Positions 9,621 through 19,151 of a stretch of 64,000 bases of DNA are shown here, one piece after another. Origin of the DNA: an uncultured SAR116 cluster alpha proteobacterium. GTDB taxonomy: Bacteria; Pseudomonadota; Alphaproteobacteria; Puniceispirillales; Marisalimonadaceae. Where the stretch lies: the NCBI GenBank assembly GCA_902618025.1, contig CACMYY010000001.1, positions 186,001-250,000 of the forward strand, written 5' to 3'. The notes beneath the pieces were generated by a model. It was not told the DNA's origin, ran no database searches, and saw only the letters and a program-made list of their open reading frames with translations. How positions within the stretch are numbered: the stretch's first letter is position 1; each line of letters begins with the position of its first letter. A program made the position numbers and the translations under genes.

Positions 9621-11057
9621 ATGGAAACTAAAAGTGTTAAAAATATTATTGTTGTAGATGATGACAGAAGTATTCGTGTAGTTATTTCTACAGCTCTAAC
9701 CAGAGCTGGTTATAATGTCAAATCCAGTGGTACTGCCGCGGGTATGTGGAGATTAGTTGAATCTGATTTCGCTGATGTTCTTATCACTGACGTTGGATTA
9801 CCTGATGGTGATGCTTTAGATATTTTACCAAAATTACAAAAAAATAATCCAAATTTAAAAATTATTGTAATGTCTGCAAGAACAACTTTATTAACTGCAG
9901 TTAGAGCAGAAAAAAAAGGTGCTTTTGAATATTTACCTAAACCCTTTGATTTAGATGAACTTTTAAATTTAGTTTCAAGTACATTTTTGCAGCCAAAGAT
10001 TAGTAAAAATGAAGAAATCATAGATTCTCCTAAAAATGTATATGATTCTGGTCCTGTTATTGGTAAATCGACTGCAATGCAAGAAATTTATAAAATAATT
10101 TCTAGAATAGTTAATACAAATTTTTCTGTTTTAATTACTGGAGATAGTGGAACAGGAAAAAAATTAATTGCAAAATCAATTCACGATTTAAGTTCAAAAA
10201 CAAATAAATTTTTTATCAGTTTAGATAGTATGTTTTTTGATGATTATTCATTTGATGATTTGATTGAAAGAATGAAAAAGCACACTTCACCTAATATTAA
10301 AAGTATTAATGATTTAATCGGAAGCTCAATTTATATAAAAGATATTACTGAACTAACTGATGTTCAACAAAAAAATTTATTAAATTTTATTGAGAATGGT
10401 TTATCACAATTATTTTCTGAAAATTCAAACTTAGAAAAATGCAGAATATTTGTTTCTACAAAAAAAAATATTATAAATGATGTAGAAAAAGGACTATTCA
10501 GGGAAGATTTGTATTACAGGTTAAATGTTGTTCCTGTTAAATTACCTTCATTAAAAGACCGATTTGAGGATATACCTGATTTAACTGCATCTTTTTTGAA
10601 CACACATTATAAAAATAAATTTATTAATAGATCTATTTCTTATGAAGGTATGAACCTTTTAAAAGAATATTCCTGGCCAGGGAATATTAGAGAGTTAAAA
10701 AATGTTATTGAAAGATTATGTTTATTATCTTCTACAGAAGATATACCTCTGAATTTAATTAAAGAAGTTTTATCAGAGGATAGATTTGATGAAGATAACA
10801 AATATGAAGAAAATTTAGAATTATATTTCAAAAATTATCTTAAAAAATATTTTAAAGATTTTGATGAAAATTTGTCACTCAATAACTTACATAATAATTT
10901 TATATCAAAAATAGAAAAACCTTTAATAGAAACAACGTTAAATTTATTTAGAGGAAATCAGATAAAAGCTTCTAAGTGTCTTGGTTTTAATAGAAATACA
11001 TTAAGATCAAAAATTAATTTATACGGTATCGAAGTTATAAAGAAAAGAAAGGTTTAA
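9621..11057 (+). CDS. ntrC: Nitrogen response regulator NtrC with degenerate AAA+ domain
   Basis: The 478-residue protein has a receiver domain (acidic VVDDD, phospho-acceptor Asp57, Lys107), an AAA+ domain and a C-terminal Fis-type helix-turn-helix (KASKCLGFNRNTLRSKI). Walker A is present (GDSGTGKK, residues 174-181). The ESELFG...GAFTGA loop that contacts sigma-54 is missing between residues 201 and 234, and Walker B reads SSIYIKDI where the family has TLFLDEI. The later FREDLYYRLNV and YSWPGNIRELKN motifs are kept. An NtrC lacking GAFTGA is known from Rhodobacter capsulatus, where it activates sigma-70 promoters; the altered Walker B goes further. Function as a DNA-binding regulator is likely, but sigma-54 activation is not. 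Confidence 0.93.
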   Translation: METKSVKNIIVVDDDRSIRVVISTALTRAGYNVKSSGTAAGMWRLVESDFADVLITDVGLPDGDALDILPKLQKNNPNLKIIVMSARTTLLTAVRAEKKGAFEYLPKPFDLDELLNLVSSTFLQPKISKNEEIIDSPKNVYDSGPVIGKSTAMQEIYKIISRIVNTNFSVLITGDSGTGKKLIAKSIHDLSSKTNKFFISLDSMFFDDYSFDDLIERMKKHTSPNIKSINDLIGSSIYIKDITELTDVQQKNLLNFIENGLSQLFSENSNLEKCRIFVSTKKNIINDVEKGLFREDLYYRLNVVPVKLPSLKDRFEDIPDLTASFLNTHYKNKFINRSISYEGMNLLKEYSWPGNIRELKNVIERLCLLSSTEDIPLNLIKEVLSEDRFDEDNKYEENLELYFKNYLKKYFKDFDENLSLNNLHNNFISKIEKPLIETTLNLFRGNQIKASKCLGFNRNTLRSKINLYGIEVIKKRKV

Positions 11058-11117
11058 AAATATATGTTAACGTAGAATTATAGACTATAATAAACTTTGT
11101 GTTATTAAGGATATAAG

Positions 11118-13295
11118 ATGAAACAATATTTTTTTAATTTATTTAAACAAAAATTATTCTTTTTATCATTCTTTACTTCTTTAATATTCTTTTTTCTAAT
11201 TTATAATTCTATTTACCAATTTAAAATTTTTAATGATAATAAAAATTTGTTCATATTTTCATTAATAATAATCTTTTTTATTATAGTAATTTTATTTACC
11301 ATATTTTTTGAAAATTTTCTAAAAATTTTCAATCAGATAAAATTAAAAAAAGCAGGCCAAGAATTACAAAAAAAGATTTTAATTATATTTTCTGCTATTA
11401 CTTTAGTTCCAACGTTATCTATTGCATTTTTTTCCATATTTATTTTTGATACTGCTTTAAGTGGATGGTTTAATAAAAAAATTTCAACTGCAATTTCTCA
11501 ATCCGTAGAAGTTGCTAACCAGTATTTAAATGAACATCAAAGTGCTATAAGAGGAGAAATTTTACAACTTGTAAATATAATTAATGCAAACTCAAATTTT
11601 TTATCGTCAGACAAAAATAAATTTAATAATTTTCTTAATAAATATACAAGGCAACATAATTTATCGGAGGCTGTAATTGTTGATTCCATAGGTAATGTTA
11701 TGGCTTTTTCAGAATTTGTTTTTGAGTATACTTACACTGAAATTCCTCAAAAATATTATGATTTTGCAAATAATGACAAAATATTTATTATTAAAGAAGA
11801 TGATTCAAATAAAATTCGTGCTTTTATTAAATTATCTCAATTTATAGACGCTTATTTGTTAATAACTAGATTTGTTGATCAAAAAGTTTTGAATGCTATT
11901 CAGAGCACGTCAATTGCAGTTTCAGATTATCAATCAATTGAACTTAAACAATTTGATATTAAAATTTCGTTTATAGTTATCTTTAGTCTAGTAACAATTA
12001 TCCTGCTTTTCACATCATTGATTATCGGACTTAATTTAGCCAATAAATTAATAAAACCTATCAGTTCACTTATAAAAGGAGCAGAAGAAGTTGGTGGCGG
12101 AAACCTCGATTATAAGATACCTAAAGATGTATTTTCTAATATAAATGTAAATGAAATTAAAAGATTAGTACAAGCATTCAATTTAATGATTTCAGATCTT
12201 AAATCCAATAGAGTAGATTTAGAACATGCAAATGATCAATTAGATAAGAGAAGAAAATTTTCTGAATCAGTGCTTTCTGGAGTTTATTCTGGAGTTATCG
12301 GACTCGATAAAGATTTAAAAATAAATCTACCTAACGTAACGGCTACAGAATTATTAAATATTTCAATTAATGAAGATTATGGTAAATCAATTTTAGATAT
12401 AGTTCCTGAATTTAAAAATCTAGTAGAAAATGTATTAAAATCTAAAAAAAATGTAGTTGAAGATAAAATACAAATTGTTCGAAATGATAAAGTCTTAAAC
12501 TTAATTACAAGATTAGTCATTCAAAAATCTGATAATATAGTTTTAGGTTATGTTCTTACTTTTGACGATATAACTAGTTTAATTGCAGCTCAAAAAATGG
12601 GTGCATGGTCTGATATTGCAAGAAGAATAGCTCACGAGATAAAGAATCCATTAACTCCTATTAGGTTAGGCTCAGAACGTTTGATTAATAGGCTAAATAG
12701 TAATAAAAAAATTGATAAAAAACTTTTTGTAGAATCTTTGATGATGATCACTCGTCAAGTTGATGATATTCACCATCTAGTTAATGAATTTTCTTCTTTT
12801 GCAAGAATGCCATCTCCCAAACTAAAACAAATAAATGTAAACAAAGTAATATATGATTATATAAAACCTATGGTTACATCTTTTGATAATATCACAATTG
12901 AAATTGATAATATTATAGACAATGCTTTTATAATGGCTGATGAAAAACAAATTAGACAAGCCTTTAGTAATTTAGTTAAAAATTCATATGAAAATTTTAA
13001 TTTAAACAATGTCATTAATGGTAAAATTTCTATAGAATTTGATATTGAGGATGAATTAGCTGTAATAGTGATAAATGACAATGGAACAGGAATTGAACAA
13101 TCATTAATTTCTAAAATTACAGAGCCTTATTATACTACGAAAGTGGGTAATTCAGGTTTGGGATTAGCTATTACAAAAAAAATTATAGATGACCATAATG
13201 GATCAATGTTAATTAAACCCTTAAAAAAATCTAAAGGTACTTCCGTTGTCTTCAAGTTTCCACTTATTTCAAAAATAAAAAAAGAGAAAAAATAA
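11118..13295 (+). CDS. ntrY: Nitrogen/redox sensor kinase NtrY
   Basis: NtrY is the membrane-bound sensor kinase partner of NtrX. The 725-residue protein begins with two or three hydrophobic segments (about 10-30, 35-60 and 88-110), an extracytoplasmic region, another membrane span near 285-310, a HAMP linker (PISSLIKGAEEVGGGNLDYKI), a PAS domain, a HisKA H-box IAHEIKNPLTPIRLG with His506, and an HATPase domain with DNGTGIE and GNSGLGLAIT. Its stop codon directly abuts the ATG of ntrX. It lies 60 bases after ntrC, in the usual alphaproteobacterial order. Confidence 0.95.
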   Translation: MKQYFFNLFKQKLFFLSFFTSLIFFFLIYNSIYQFKIFNDNKNLFIFSLIIIFFIIVILFTIFFENFLKIFNQIKLKKAGQELQKKILIIFSAITLVPTLSIAFFSIFIFDTALSGWFNKKISTAISQSVEVANQYLNEHQSAIRGEILQLVNIINANSNFLSSDKNKFNNFLNKYTRQHNLSEAVIVDSIGNVMAFSEFVFEYTYTEIPQKYYDFANNDKIFIIKEDDSNKIRAFIKLSQFIDAYLLITRFVDQKVLNAIQSTSIAVSDYQSIELKQFDIKISFIVIFSLVTIILLFTSLIIGLNLANKLIKPISSLIKGAEEVGGGNLDYKIPKDVFSNINVNEIKRLVQAFNLMISDLKSNRVDLEHANDQLDKRRKFSESVLSGVYSGVIGLDKDLKINLPNVTATELLNISINEDYGKSILDIVPEFKNLVENVLKSKKNVVEDKIQIVRNDKVLNLITRLVIQKSDNIVLGYVLTFDDITSLIAAQKMGAWSDIARRIAHEIKNPLTPIRLGSERLINRLNSNKKIDKKLFVESLMMITRQVDDIHHLVNEFSSFARMPSPKLKQINVNKVIYDYIKPMVTSFDNITIEIDNIIDNAFIMADEKQIRQAFSNLVKNSYENFNLNNVINGKISIEFDIEDELAVIVINDNGTGIEQSLISKITEPYYTTKVGNSGLGLAITKKIIDDHNGSMLIKPLKKSKGTSVVFKFPLISKIKKEKK

Positions 13296-14696
13296 ATGTT
13301 AAAAAACAATATTTCTATTCTTGTTGTGGATGACGAGATTGATATTTGTAGAATGGTTGCAGAAATTTTAAATGATGAAAATTACAACGCAATAATTGCC
13401 ACTAGTTATGATTCAGCAATAGATAAACTAAAAAATGAAAATATAACTATTTTAATTACTGATATTTGGATGAATAATAATACTAATGCTGGGCTTGAAC
13501 TTTTAACCTTTAGTCAAGATAATGATCCATTAATACCTGTTATAATGATGTCTGGTCACGGCAATATTGAAACTGCTATGAAGGCAGCAAAGAATGGTGC
13601 TTTTGATTTTATTGAGAAACCATTTAAAGCTGAACGTTTGATACTATTAGTTGAAAAAGCTCTTCAAGACAGAAATTTAAAACTAAAAATTTTAGACTTT
13701 GAGTTAAAAGAAAATAAACGTATGTCGTTAATTGGAAAATCTTCCATATTCAAAAATATAAGACAAAAATTAAATAAAATAGCTTCTACAAATAGTAGAG
13801 TACTAATAAATGGACCATCTGGATCAGGAAAAGAATTAATGGCAAGATGGATTCATAAAAATTCGGATAGAGGATCTTTCCCATTTATCGTTGCATCATG
13901 TGCAACATTATCTCCCGAAAGGGTTGAGCAGGTATTGTTTGGTTGGAATGAATTGAATTCCGAAAACAAGAATAATCAATCTAACATTGGTTTATTTGAA
14001 CAAGCTAACTATGGCACACTTTTTTTTGATGAGATTTGTGATTTACCTCTTCAAACACAAGGTAAGCTAGTGCAAGCAATACAAGATCAAAGCTTTTACA
14101 AAATTGGTTCAAATAAAAAAATTAAAGTTGATGTAAGAATTATATCAGCTAGTAATAAAAAATTATCAGCATCTATTCAAGAAGGTGTTCTTCGTGAGGA
14201 TTTGTTTTATAGGTTATCAGTTGTCCCAATTGAAGTTCCACCACTAAATCAGAGGGGTGAAGATATAATTCACTTAATAAATCATTTTTTACATGTTTTA
14301 GCAAAAGACTCAGGTAGTAAATTACTTAAATTATCCTCTGAAACAATTGTAATTTTAGAAAACTATGAGTGGCCGGGAAATGTAAGGCAATTAAAAAATA
14401 TGGTTGAATGGTTAAACATTATGTATGGCAATCAAAAAAATTTTATTATTTCGCCTTCACATCTTCCACCAGAAATACTAGGTTATAATGAAAACGAAAA
14501 AAGTAAAAATATATCAAGTCAGTTAAGCTTATCATTAAAAGATGCAAGAAAAGTTTTTGAAGAAAATTATTTAAAGGAACAATTAAAAAGATTCAAAGGA
14601 AGTATTGCAAAGACGTCTAAATTTATTGGAATGGACAGGTCTGCGTTACATAGAAAATTGAAAGAATTAAATATTAATATTAGTAATAAAGAATAA
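13296..14696 (+). CDS. ntrX: Nitrogen/redox response regulator NtrX
   Basis: The 466-residue NtrC-family regulator has a receiver domain (VVDDE, Asp56, Lys108), an AAA+ domain with intact Walker A (NGPSGSGKE) and intact Walker B (GTLFFDEI, about 240-246), and a Fis-type HTH (AKTSKFIGMDRSALHRKL). The sigma-54-contacting GAFTGA loop is absent: after VLFGWNEL the sequence runs through an Asn/Ser-rich stretch to IGLFEQA. Loss of GAFTGA is common in alphaproteobacterial NtrX, which controls respiratory and nitrogen genes through sigma-70-type promoters. The gene starts immediately after ntrY. Confidence 0.95.
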   Translation: MLKNNISILVVDDEIDICRMVAEILNDENYNAIIATSYDSAIDKLKNENITILITDIWMNNNTNAGLELLTFSQDNDPLIPVIMMSGHGNIETAMKAAKNGAFDFIEKPFKAERLILLVEKALQDRNLKLKILDFELKENKRMSLIGKSSIFKNIRQKLNKIASTNSRVLINGPSGSGKELMARWIHKNSDRGSFPFIVASCATLSPERVEQVLFGWNELNSENKNNQSNIGLFEQANYGTLFFDEICDLPLQTQGKLVQAIQDQSFYKIGSNKKIKVDVRIISASNKKLSASIQEGVLREDLFYRLSVVPIEVPPLNQRGEDIIHLINHFLHVLAKDSGSKLLKLSSETIVILENYEWPGNVRQLKNMVEWLNIMYGNQKNFIISPSHLPPEILGYNENEKSKNISSQLSLSLKDARKVFEENYLKEQLKRFKGSIAKTSKFIGMDRSALHRKLKELNINISNKE

Positions 14697-14716
14697 TATT
14701 ATTCGTTTGGAGTAAA

Positions 14717-16102
14717 ATGAAACAAAAAGTTATCATTTGCGGTGCAGGAAGAGTAGGTACTTCTATTACTGAGCATTTATCAAGTGAAGGTTTCGATATA
14801 ACTGTAATTGATTCAAATTCAGAAGCAATTCAACGTATTACAGAGTTACATGATGTTCAAGGAGTATCAGGCTTAGCATCCTATCCAAATGTTCTTGAAG
14901 ACGCAGGTATTATAGACACAGATTTGATTATTGCTGTAACTCAATCTGATGAAATTAATATTGCAGCCTGTCACGTGGCAAAATCAATTTTTGGAACTCC
15001 GTCTATGATTATACGTATAAGATCTAAAGAATATCTTAATCCTAAATATTCTAATTATTTATTAAAAGATTTAGGTGTTAATAGGGTGATTTCTCCAGAA
15101 GATGAAGTTGCAAACGCCATTGTTAATCAATGGAGAACCCCTGGAGCATTTGATGTAGCTGAGTTTGCTAGATCGCGTGTCACAATGTTAGGTGTATCAT
15201 GTAAAGCAGATTGTCCTATTTTAGACACACCTCTAAGAAATTTAGTTGATTTGTTCCCTGATTTAACTGTCACAGTCATGGCTATAATTAGAGGAGTTAA
15301 ATTAATTGTACCTAGAGGCGGCGATGATATAATTTTGGCTGGTGATAGAGTATATCTAGCTTGTCCTACTAATCAAATTGATAGAACATTGAATGCATTT
15401 GGTCATATTGAAACTACTGCTGAGAAAGTTACTATTTCAGGAGCTGGCGCAATTGGCATTAGAGTAGCCGAAGAAATACATAAATTATCTCCAGAAACCA
15501 ATCTCACGATTCTAGAAATAGATAAAGAAAAAGCTAGACACGCTGCTGAAAAATTAGAGTATGCCACTATAATTTCTGGAGATTCCTTGGATCCTGAAAT
15601 AATATTGGAAGCTAGGTTAGGACAAGGTGAAACGTATATTGCAGCTACTAATAATGATGAAGTTAACATTCTGTCATCACTATTATCAAAAAGGTCGGGA
15701 GCATCACACACTGTAGCTTTAATAAATTTACCAGTTTTTATTCCGCTTTTTAATTCTTTGGATCTCGAAGGTGTTGTAAGCCCACCAAACTTAACTGCAT
15801 CTTCAATATTACAAGAAGTTAGAAGTGGACAAATAGAACATGTACATTCTATAATTGAAGAATTTGGAGAAGTTATATCTTTTGAAGCCCTAAAGTCTTC
15901 TTCAATTATTGGAAAGCCTCTTAAAGACATAAAATTACCAAAGGATGTGTCACTTGGAGCCGTTGTAAAAGATGACGAAAGTATTGTCTCACCTAGGGGT
16001 GATACAATTATTAACGCAGGAGACGTAGTGGTAATGTTTGTTCCAGTCAAATCAATGAAAAAAGTAGAAGAGCTACTTTCAGTTAACTTGGATTTCTTTT
16101 AA
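14717..16102 (+). CDS. trkA: Trk potassium uptake regulatory subunit TrkA
   Basis: TrkA is the cytoplasmic NAD(H)-binding gating ring of Trk potassium channels. The 461-residue protein holds two tandem RCK units: each Rossmann KTN domain begins with a glycine motif (IICGAGRVGTSI near residue 5; ISGAGAIGIRVA near residue 240) and is followed by a TrkA-C domain. No trkH or trkG membrane partner is in the window. Its TAA stop overlaps the ATG of the next gene by one base (TAATG). The ntrX-trkA adjacency is typical of alphaproteobacteria. Confidence 0.95.
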   Translation: MKQKVIICGAGRVGTSITEHLSSEGFDITVIDSNSEAIQRITELHDVQGVSGLASYPNVLEDAGIIDTDLIIAVTQSDEINIAACHVAKSIFGTPSMIIRIRSKEYLNPKYSNYLLKDLGVNRVISPEDEVANAIVNQWRTPGAFDVAEFARSRVTMLGVSCKADCPILDTPLRNLVDLFPDLTVTVMAIIRGVKLIVPRGGDDIILAGDRVYLACPTNQIDRTLNAFGHIETTAEKVTISGAGAIGIRVAEEIHKLSPETNLTILEIDKEKARHAAEKLEYATIISGDSLDPEIILEARLGQGETYIAATNNDEVNILSSLLSKRSGASHTVALINLPVFIPLFNSLDLEGVVSPPNLTASSILQEVRSGQIEHVHSIIEEFGEVISFEALKSSSIIGKPLKDIKLPKDVSLGAVVKDDESIVSPRGDTIINAGDVVVMFVPVKSMKKVEELLSVNLDFF

Positions 16103-16944
16103 TGGCAAACTTATCTTATGTAGATGGAGTTTATTGTAATATTCAAGACGCTAAAGTTAACATAAATGATAGGGGTTATCATTTTGGTGACGCAGTTTAT
16201 GAAGTTATATTATATAATAATGGTATTTTCTATGATTATGATGGTCATATAAAACGATTATTTAACTCACTCAAATTAATAAACATTAAATTCCATTTGT
16301 CAAAACAACAACTTAAAATAATTATCAAGTATCTTTTCAAATTAAATAGAGTTAATTTTGGTAGTATATATATTCAAGTATCCAGAGGTGTTGCTGAAAG
16401 AAATCATAGTTATTTTAGACTAAATTCCAAACCTATTTTAACTATGATTGTATCAAAAAAGAAAAATAATATTTCAGATAGTATTAAAGGTGTAAAAGCA
16501 ATTACTATTTTTGATAATAGGTGGTCTAGGCCGGATATAAAGACAACTCAATTATTACCAAACGTTTTAGCTAAAACCTATGCTAATAAAAACAACGCTT
16601 ATGAAGGAATTTTTATTGATCACGAAGGTTTTGTAACTGAGGGATCTAGTTCAAATATTTGGATTATAAATAAAAATAATGAAATTTTAACTCGTGAAAT
16701 TGATGGAAAAATTTTATCTGGCATTACAAGAAATACTATTTACCAATTTGCAAAAAATAATAATTTTAAGATGTTGGAAAAAAAATTTACAAAAGAAGAA
16801 ATGTTAAATTCTAAGGAAGTGTTTTTAACTAGTGCTTCTTCGTTTGTTACGCCAATTATTGAAATTGATAATATTAAAATTAGTAATGGTATAATTGGCA
16901 AAATTTCAATTGAATTAAGAAATTTATATTTCAAAAATTTTTAA
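16102..16944 (+). CDS. dat: D-amino-acid aminotransferase (class IV PLP)
   Basis: This 280-residue fold-type IV PLP aminotransferase most resembles D-alanine aminotransferase, which interconverts D-alanine and D-glutamate with their keto acids for peptidoglycan. Recognisable parts are the N-terminal DRGYHFGDAVYE, RLFNSL, the PLP lysine segment QLLPNVLAK, EGFVTEGSSSNIWI and the C-terminal TSASSFVTPI. A branched-chain aminotransferase is the alternative, but similarity of the N-terminal motif and the gene position between trkA and hflX favour Dat. It is coupled to trkA by a one-base overlap. In many alphaproteobacteria hfq follows; here it does not. Confidence 0.88.
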   Translation: MANLSYVDGVYCNIQDAKVNINDRGYHFGDAVYEVILYNNGIFYDYDGHIKRLFNSLKLINIKFHLSKQQLKIIIKYLFKLNRVNFGSIYIQVSRGVAERNHSYFRLNSKPILTMIVSKKKNNISDSIKGVKAITIFDNRWSRPDIKTTQLLPNVLAKTYANKNNAYEGIFIDHEGFVTEGSSSNIWIINKNNEILTREIDGKILSGITRNTIYQFAKNNNFKMLEKKFTKEEMLNSKEVFLTSASSFVTPIIEIDNIKISNGIIGKISIELRNLYFKNF

Positions 16945-16959
16945 AATTAGTAATATTCT

Positions 16960-18270
16960 ATGATAAACTATAATACATTTTTAATTCTTCCTATTTTTAA
17001 AATTAATAAATTTTCTCAAAATGATATTTTTAACCAAAAAAACTTCATTTCACGTTCTTCTGAAACAAGAAGTCTTGTGCGAGCATTAGATGCATCCATT
17101 GTTTTTGAAAAAATAATTAATATTAGTATCCCTAAATCTTCATTGTTAATTAATGATACAGTTGCTAATGAAATTAAAAATAATTTTGATCTAAGCCTAG
17201 TTGATTTAATAATTTTTGATTGCTCTTTATCGCCTATACAACAAAGAAATTTGGAAAGAGCTTTACAAAAAAAAATAATTGATAGAACTCAACTTATTAT
17301 AGAAATTTTTGGATTAAGAGCCAAAACTAAAGAAGGTAAATTACAAGTAGAATTAGCTAATTTAAGTTTTGAAAAAACAAGACTTGTAAGATCTTGGACA
17401 CATCTTGAAAGGCAAAGAGGTGGTTTAAGTAAAGTAGGTGGTCCTGGTGAAAGTCAGATAGAATTAGATAAAAGAATGATAAATTCAAAAATTAAACAAC
17501 TAAAAAAATCACTTCTAAAGGTTAGACAAACTAGAGAAGTTCAAAGAAAGCTAAGAAAAAATGTTTCTTCTTTGATTTTTTCCTTAGTTGGTTATACCAA
17601 TAGCGGGAAGTCAACAATTTTTAATAATCTTACATCTTCAAACATATTAGTTAGAGATATGGTATTTGCTACGTTAGATACAAAAATGGGTTCTGTAAAA
17701 ATGTCTGATAATAAAAAAATTATTATTTCAGACACAGTAGGTTTTATATCAGCATTGCCAACAGAATTAATTGATTCATTTAAATCTTCTTTAGAAGAAC
17801 TCTTTTCTTCTGATTATTTATTATTAGTTCATGATTTATCAAATCCTAATATAGAAAATCAGGCTAAATTAGTTTTTGATACATTAATTTCTATTGGTTT
17901 TACTGAAGAAGAATTAGAAAAGAAAATAATTAATGTTTTTAATAAATGTGATTTAAATTCAGATTTGAGTAATATAAAAATTAACTTTAAGAAAAATTTA
18001 GTTAAAACTTCTGCTTTAACATCCAATGGCATAAAAGATTTAAAAAATTATATTGAAAATTTGGCTGAAAAAAAATTTACGAAGGTTCTTTTTCATATAC
18101 CTACTGACTCATACAAAATTTCTTCTTGGTTGCATAAAAATTCATATGTATATAATGAAACCTTTAGTGATATAGATTTTGTAGGTAACAAAGTTAAAGC
18201 TAAAATATCTAATGACAAATTAAATTCATTCAAATCACATTTTCCTGAAATTGATTTATATACTATCTGA
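16960..18270 (+). CDS. hflX: Ribosome-associated GTPase HflX
   Basis: HflX is a GTPase that binds 50S subunits and splits stalled or stressed ribosomes. In 436 residues it has the glycine-rich HflX linker (RGGLSKVGGPGESQIELDKR, about 147-166), a G1 P-loop GYTNSGKST, G3 SDTVGFI and G4 NKCD. The N-terminal HflX domain is complete. It follows dat by 15 bases and precedes the inositol-monophosphatase-family gene by 5 bases. The usual neighbour hfq is missing. Confidence 0.95.
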   Translation: MINYNTFLILPIFKINKFSQNDIFNQKNFISRSSETRSLVRALDASIVFEKIINISIPKSSLLINDTVANEIKNNFDLSLVDLIIFDCSLSPIQQRNLERALQKKIIDRTQLIIEIFGLRAKTKEGKLQVELANLSFEKTRLVRSWTHLERQRGGLSKVGGPGESQIELDKRMINSKIKQLKKSLLKVRQTREVQRKLRKNVSSLIFSLVGYTNSGKSTIFNNLTSSNILVRDMVFATLDTKMGSVKMSDNKKIIISDTVGFISALPTELIDSFKSSLEELFSSDYLLLVHDLSNPNIENQAKLVFDTLISIGFTEEELEKKIINVFNKCDLNSDLSNIKINFKKNLVKTSALTSNGIKDLKNYIENLAEKKFTKVLFHIPTDSYKISSWLHKNSYVYNETFSDIDFVGNKVKAKISNDKLNSFKSHFPEIDLYTI

Positions 18271-18275
18271 TAATT

Positions 18276-19151
18276 ATGAATGATATTTTAATTAACAATA
18301 ATACAACAAGGAATAAGATTATAAAATATATAATGGATTTATTAATTAACGTTAATAAAGAAATTATTTTACGTTATCATAAAAATTTGAAATCTGAAGA
18401 TATAAGTACAAAAACATCAAATGATGATTTTGTAAGTATTGCAGACAAAAAAAGTGAAGAAATTATCTCAAAGAAGTTAAAAGGTTTTTTAAATGTTAGT
18501 GACATATTAGGTGAAGAAACTGCTTTTTTAAATAAACAATATGAACAATATTTGGACAAATCTCTATTGTGGGTTGTTGATCCAATAGACGGAACAAAGA
18601 ACTATATTAATGGGAAGGAAAATTTTTGTTCTATGATTTCACTTGTAAATTATATGCTTCCTATAGCTACATTTATTTATTACCCCTTAAAAAATATATT
18701 TGTGTATGCATTTAAAAACTATGGTGCTTTTTTAATTGATACAAATAAAAATATATCAACTAGACTATCAATAAAGCAATCTAACATATTGAAAATAGTA
18801 GGTTCTGGTGGCACTAAGGGTGTGCCTGAAATTTATAGGCAATCTATTCTCCATAATTTAAAAACATGCACAGAAAGATTATTTATTGGTAGTGCAGGTA
18901 TCGAAACAATTATGTTGGCCAAGAACGAAATTCAATTTATCTTTCATGGAAGAGTTACTCCCTGGGACCATTCTCCTATGGATTTAATAATAAAAGAAGC
19001 TGGCGGTTGTGTTTATATGGCAATCAATAAAAGTGAATTTAATATAAAATCTAAAGGATCAATCCTAGCTGCAAGTAATGATCAAATTTGGAATAATATA
19101 AAAAATTTAATCATTCCATATGATAACCCATATAGGAAGTATAAAAATTAG
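18276..19151 (+). CDS. Inositol-monophosphatase-family phosphatase (CysQ/HisN/SuhB-like)
   Basis: This 291-residue Mg-dependent phosphatase has the family metal-binding motifs LGEE (with upstream VSIADKKSEE), VDPIDGTKNY and the C-terminal WDHSPMDLIIKEAGG. Family members hydrolyse inositol phosphates, histidinol phosphate or 3'-phosphoadenosine 5'-phosphate; the sequence does not decide among these. Position next to hflX is common in alphaproteobacteria. Its 3' end overlaps the convergent ydfG-like gene by four bases, so no separate terminator fits between them. Confidence 0.85.
   Translation: MNDILINNNTTRNKIIKYIMDLLINVNKEIILRYHKNLKSEDISTKTSNDDFVSIADKKSEEIISKKLKGFLNVSDILGEETAFLNKQYEQYLDKSLLWVVDPIDGTKNYINGKENFCSMISLVNYMLPIATFIYYPLKNIFVYAFKNYGAFLIDTNKNISTRLSIKQSNILKIVGSGGTKGVPEIYRQSILHNLKTCTERLFIGSAGIETIMLAKNEIQFIFHGRVTPWDHSPMDLIIKEAGGCVYMAINKSEFNIKSKGSILAASNDQIWNNIKNLIIPYDNPYRKYKN

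Noticed and set aside
9621-14696. NtrC and NtrX as sigma-54 activators
   Set aside because: Neither has the GAFTGA loop, so sigma-54 activation cannot be claimed from sequence.
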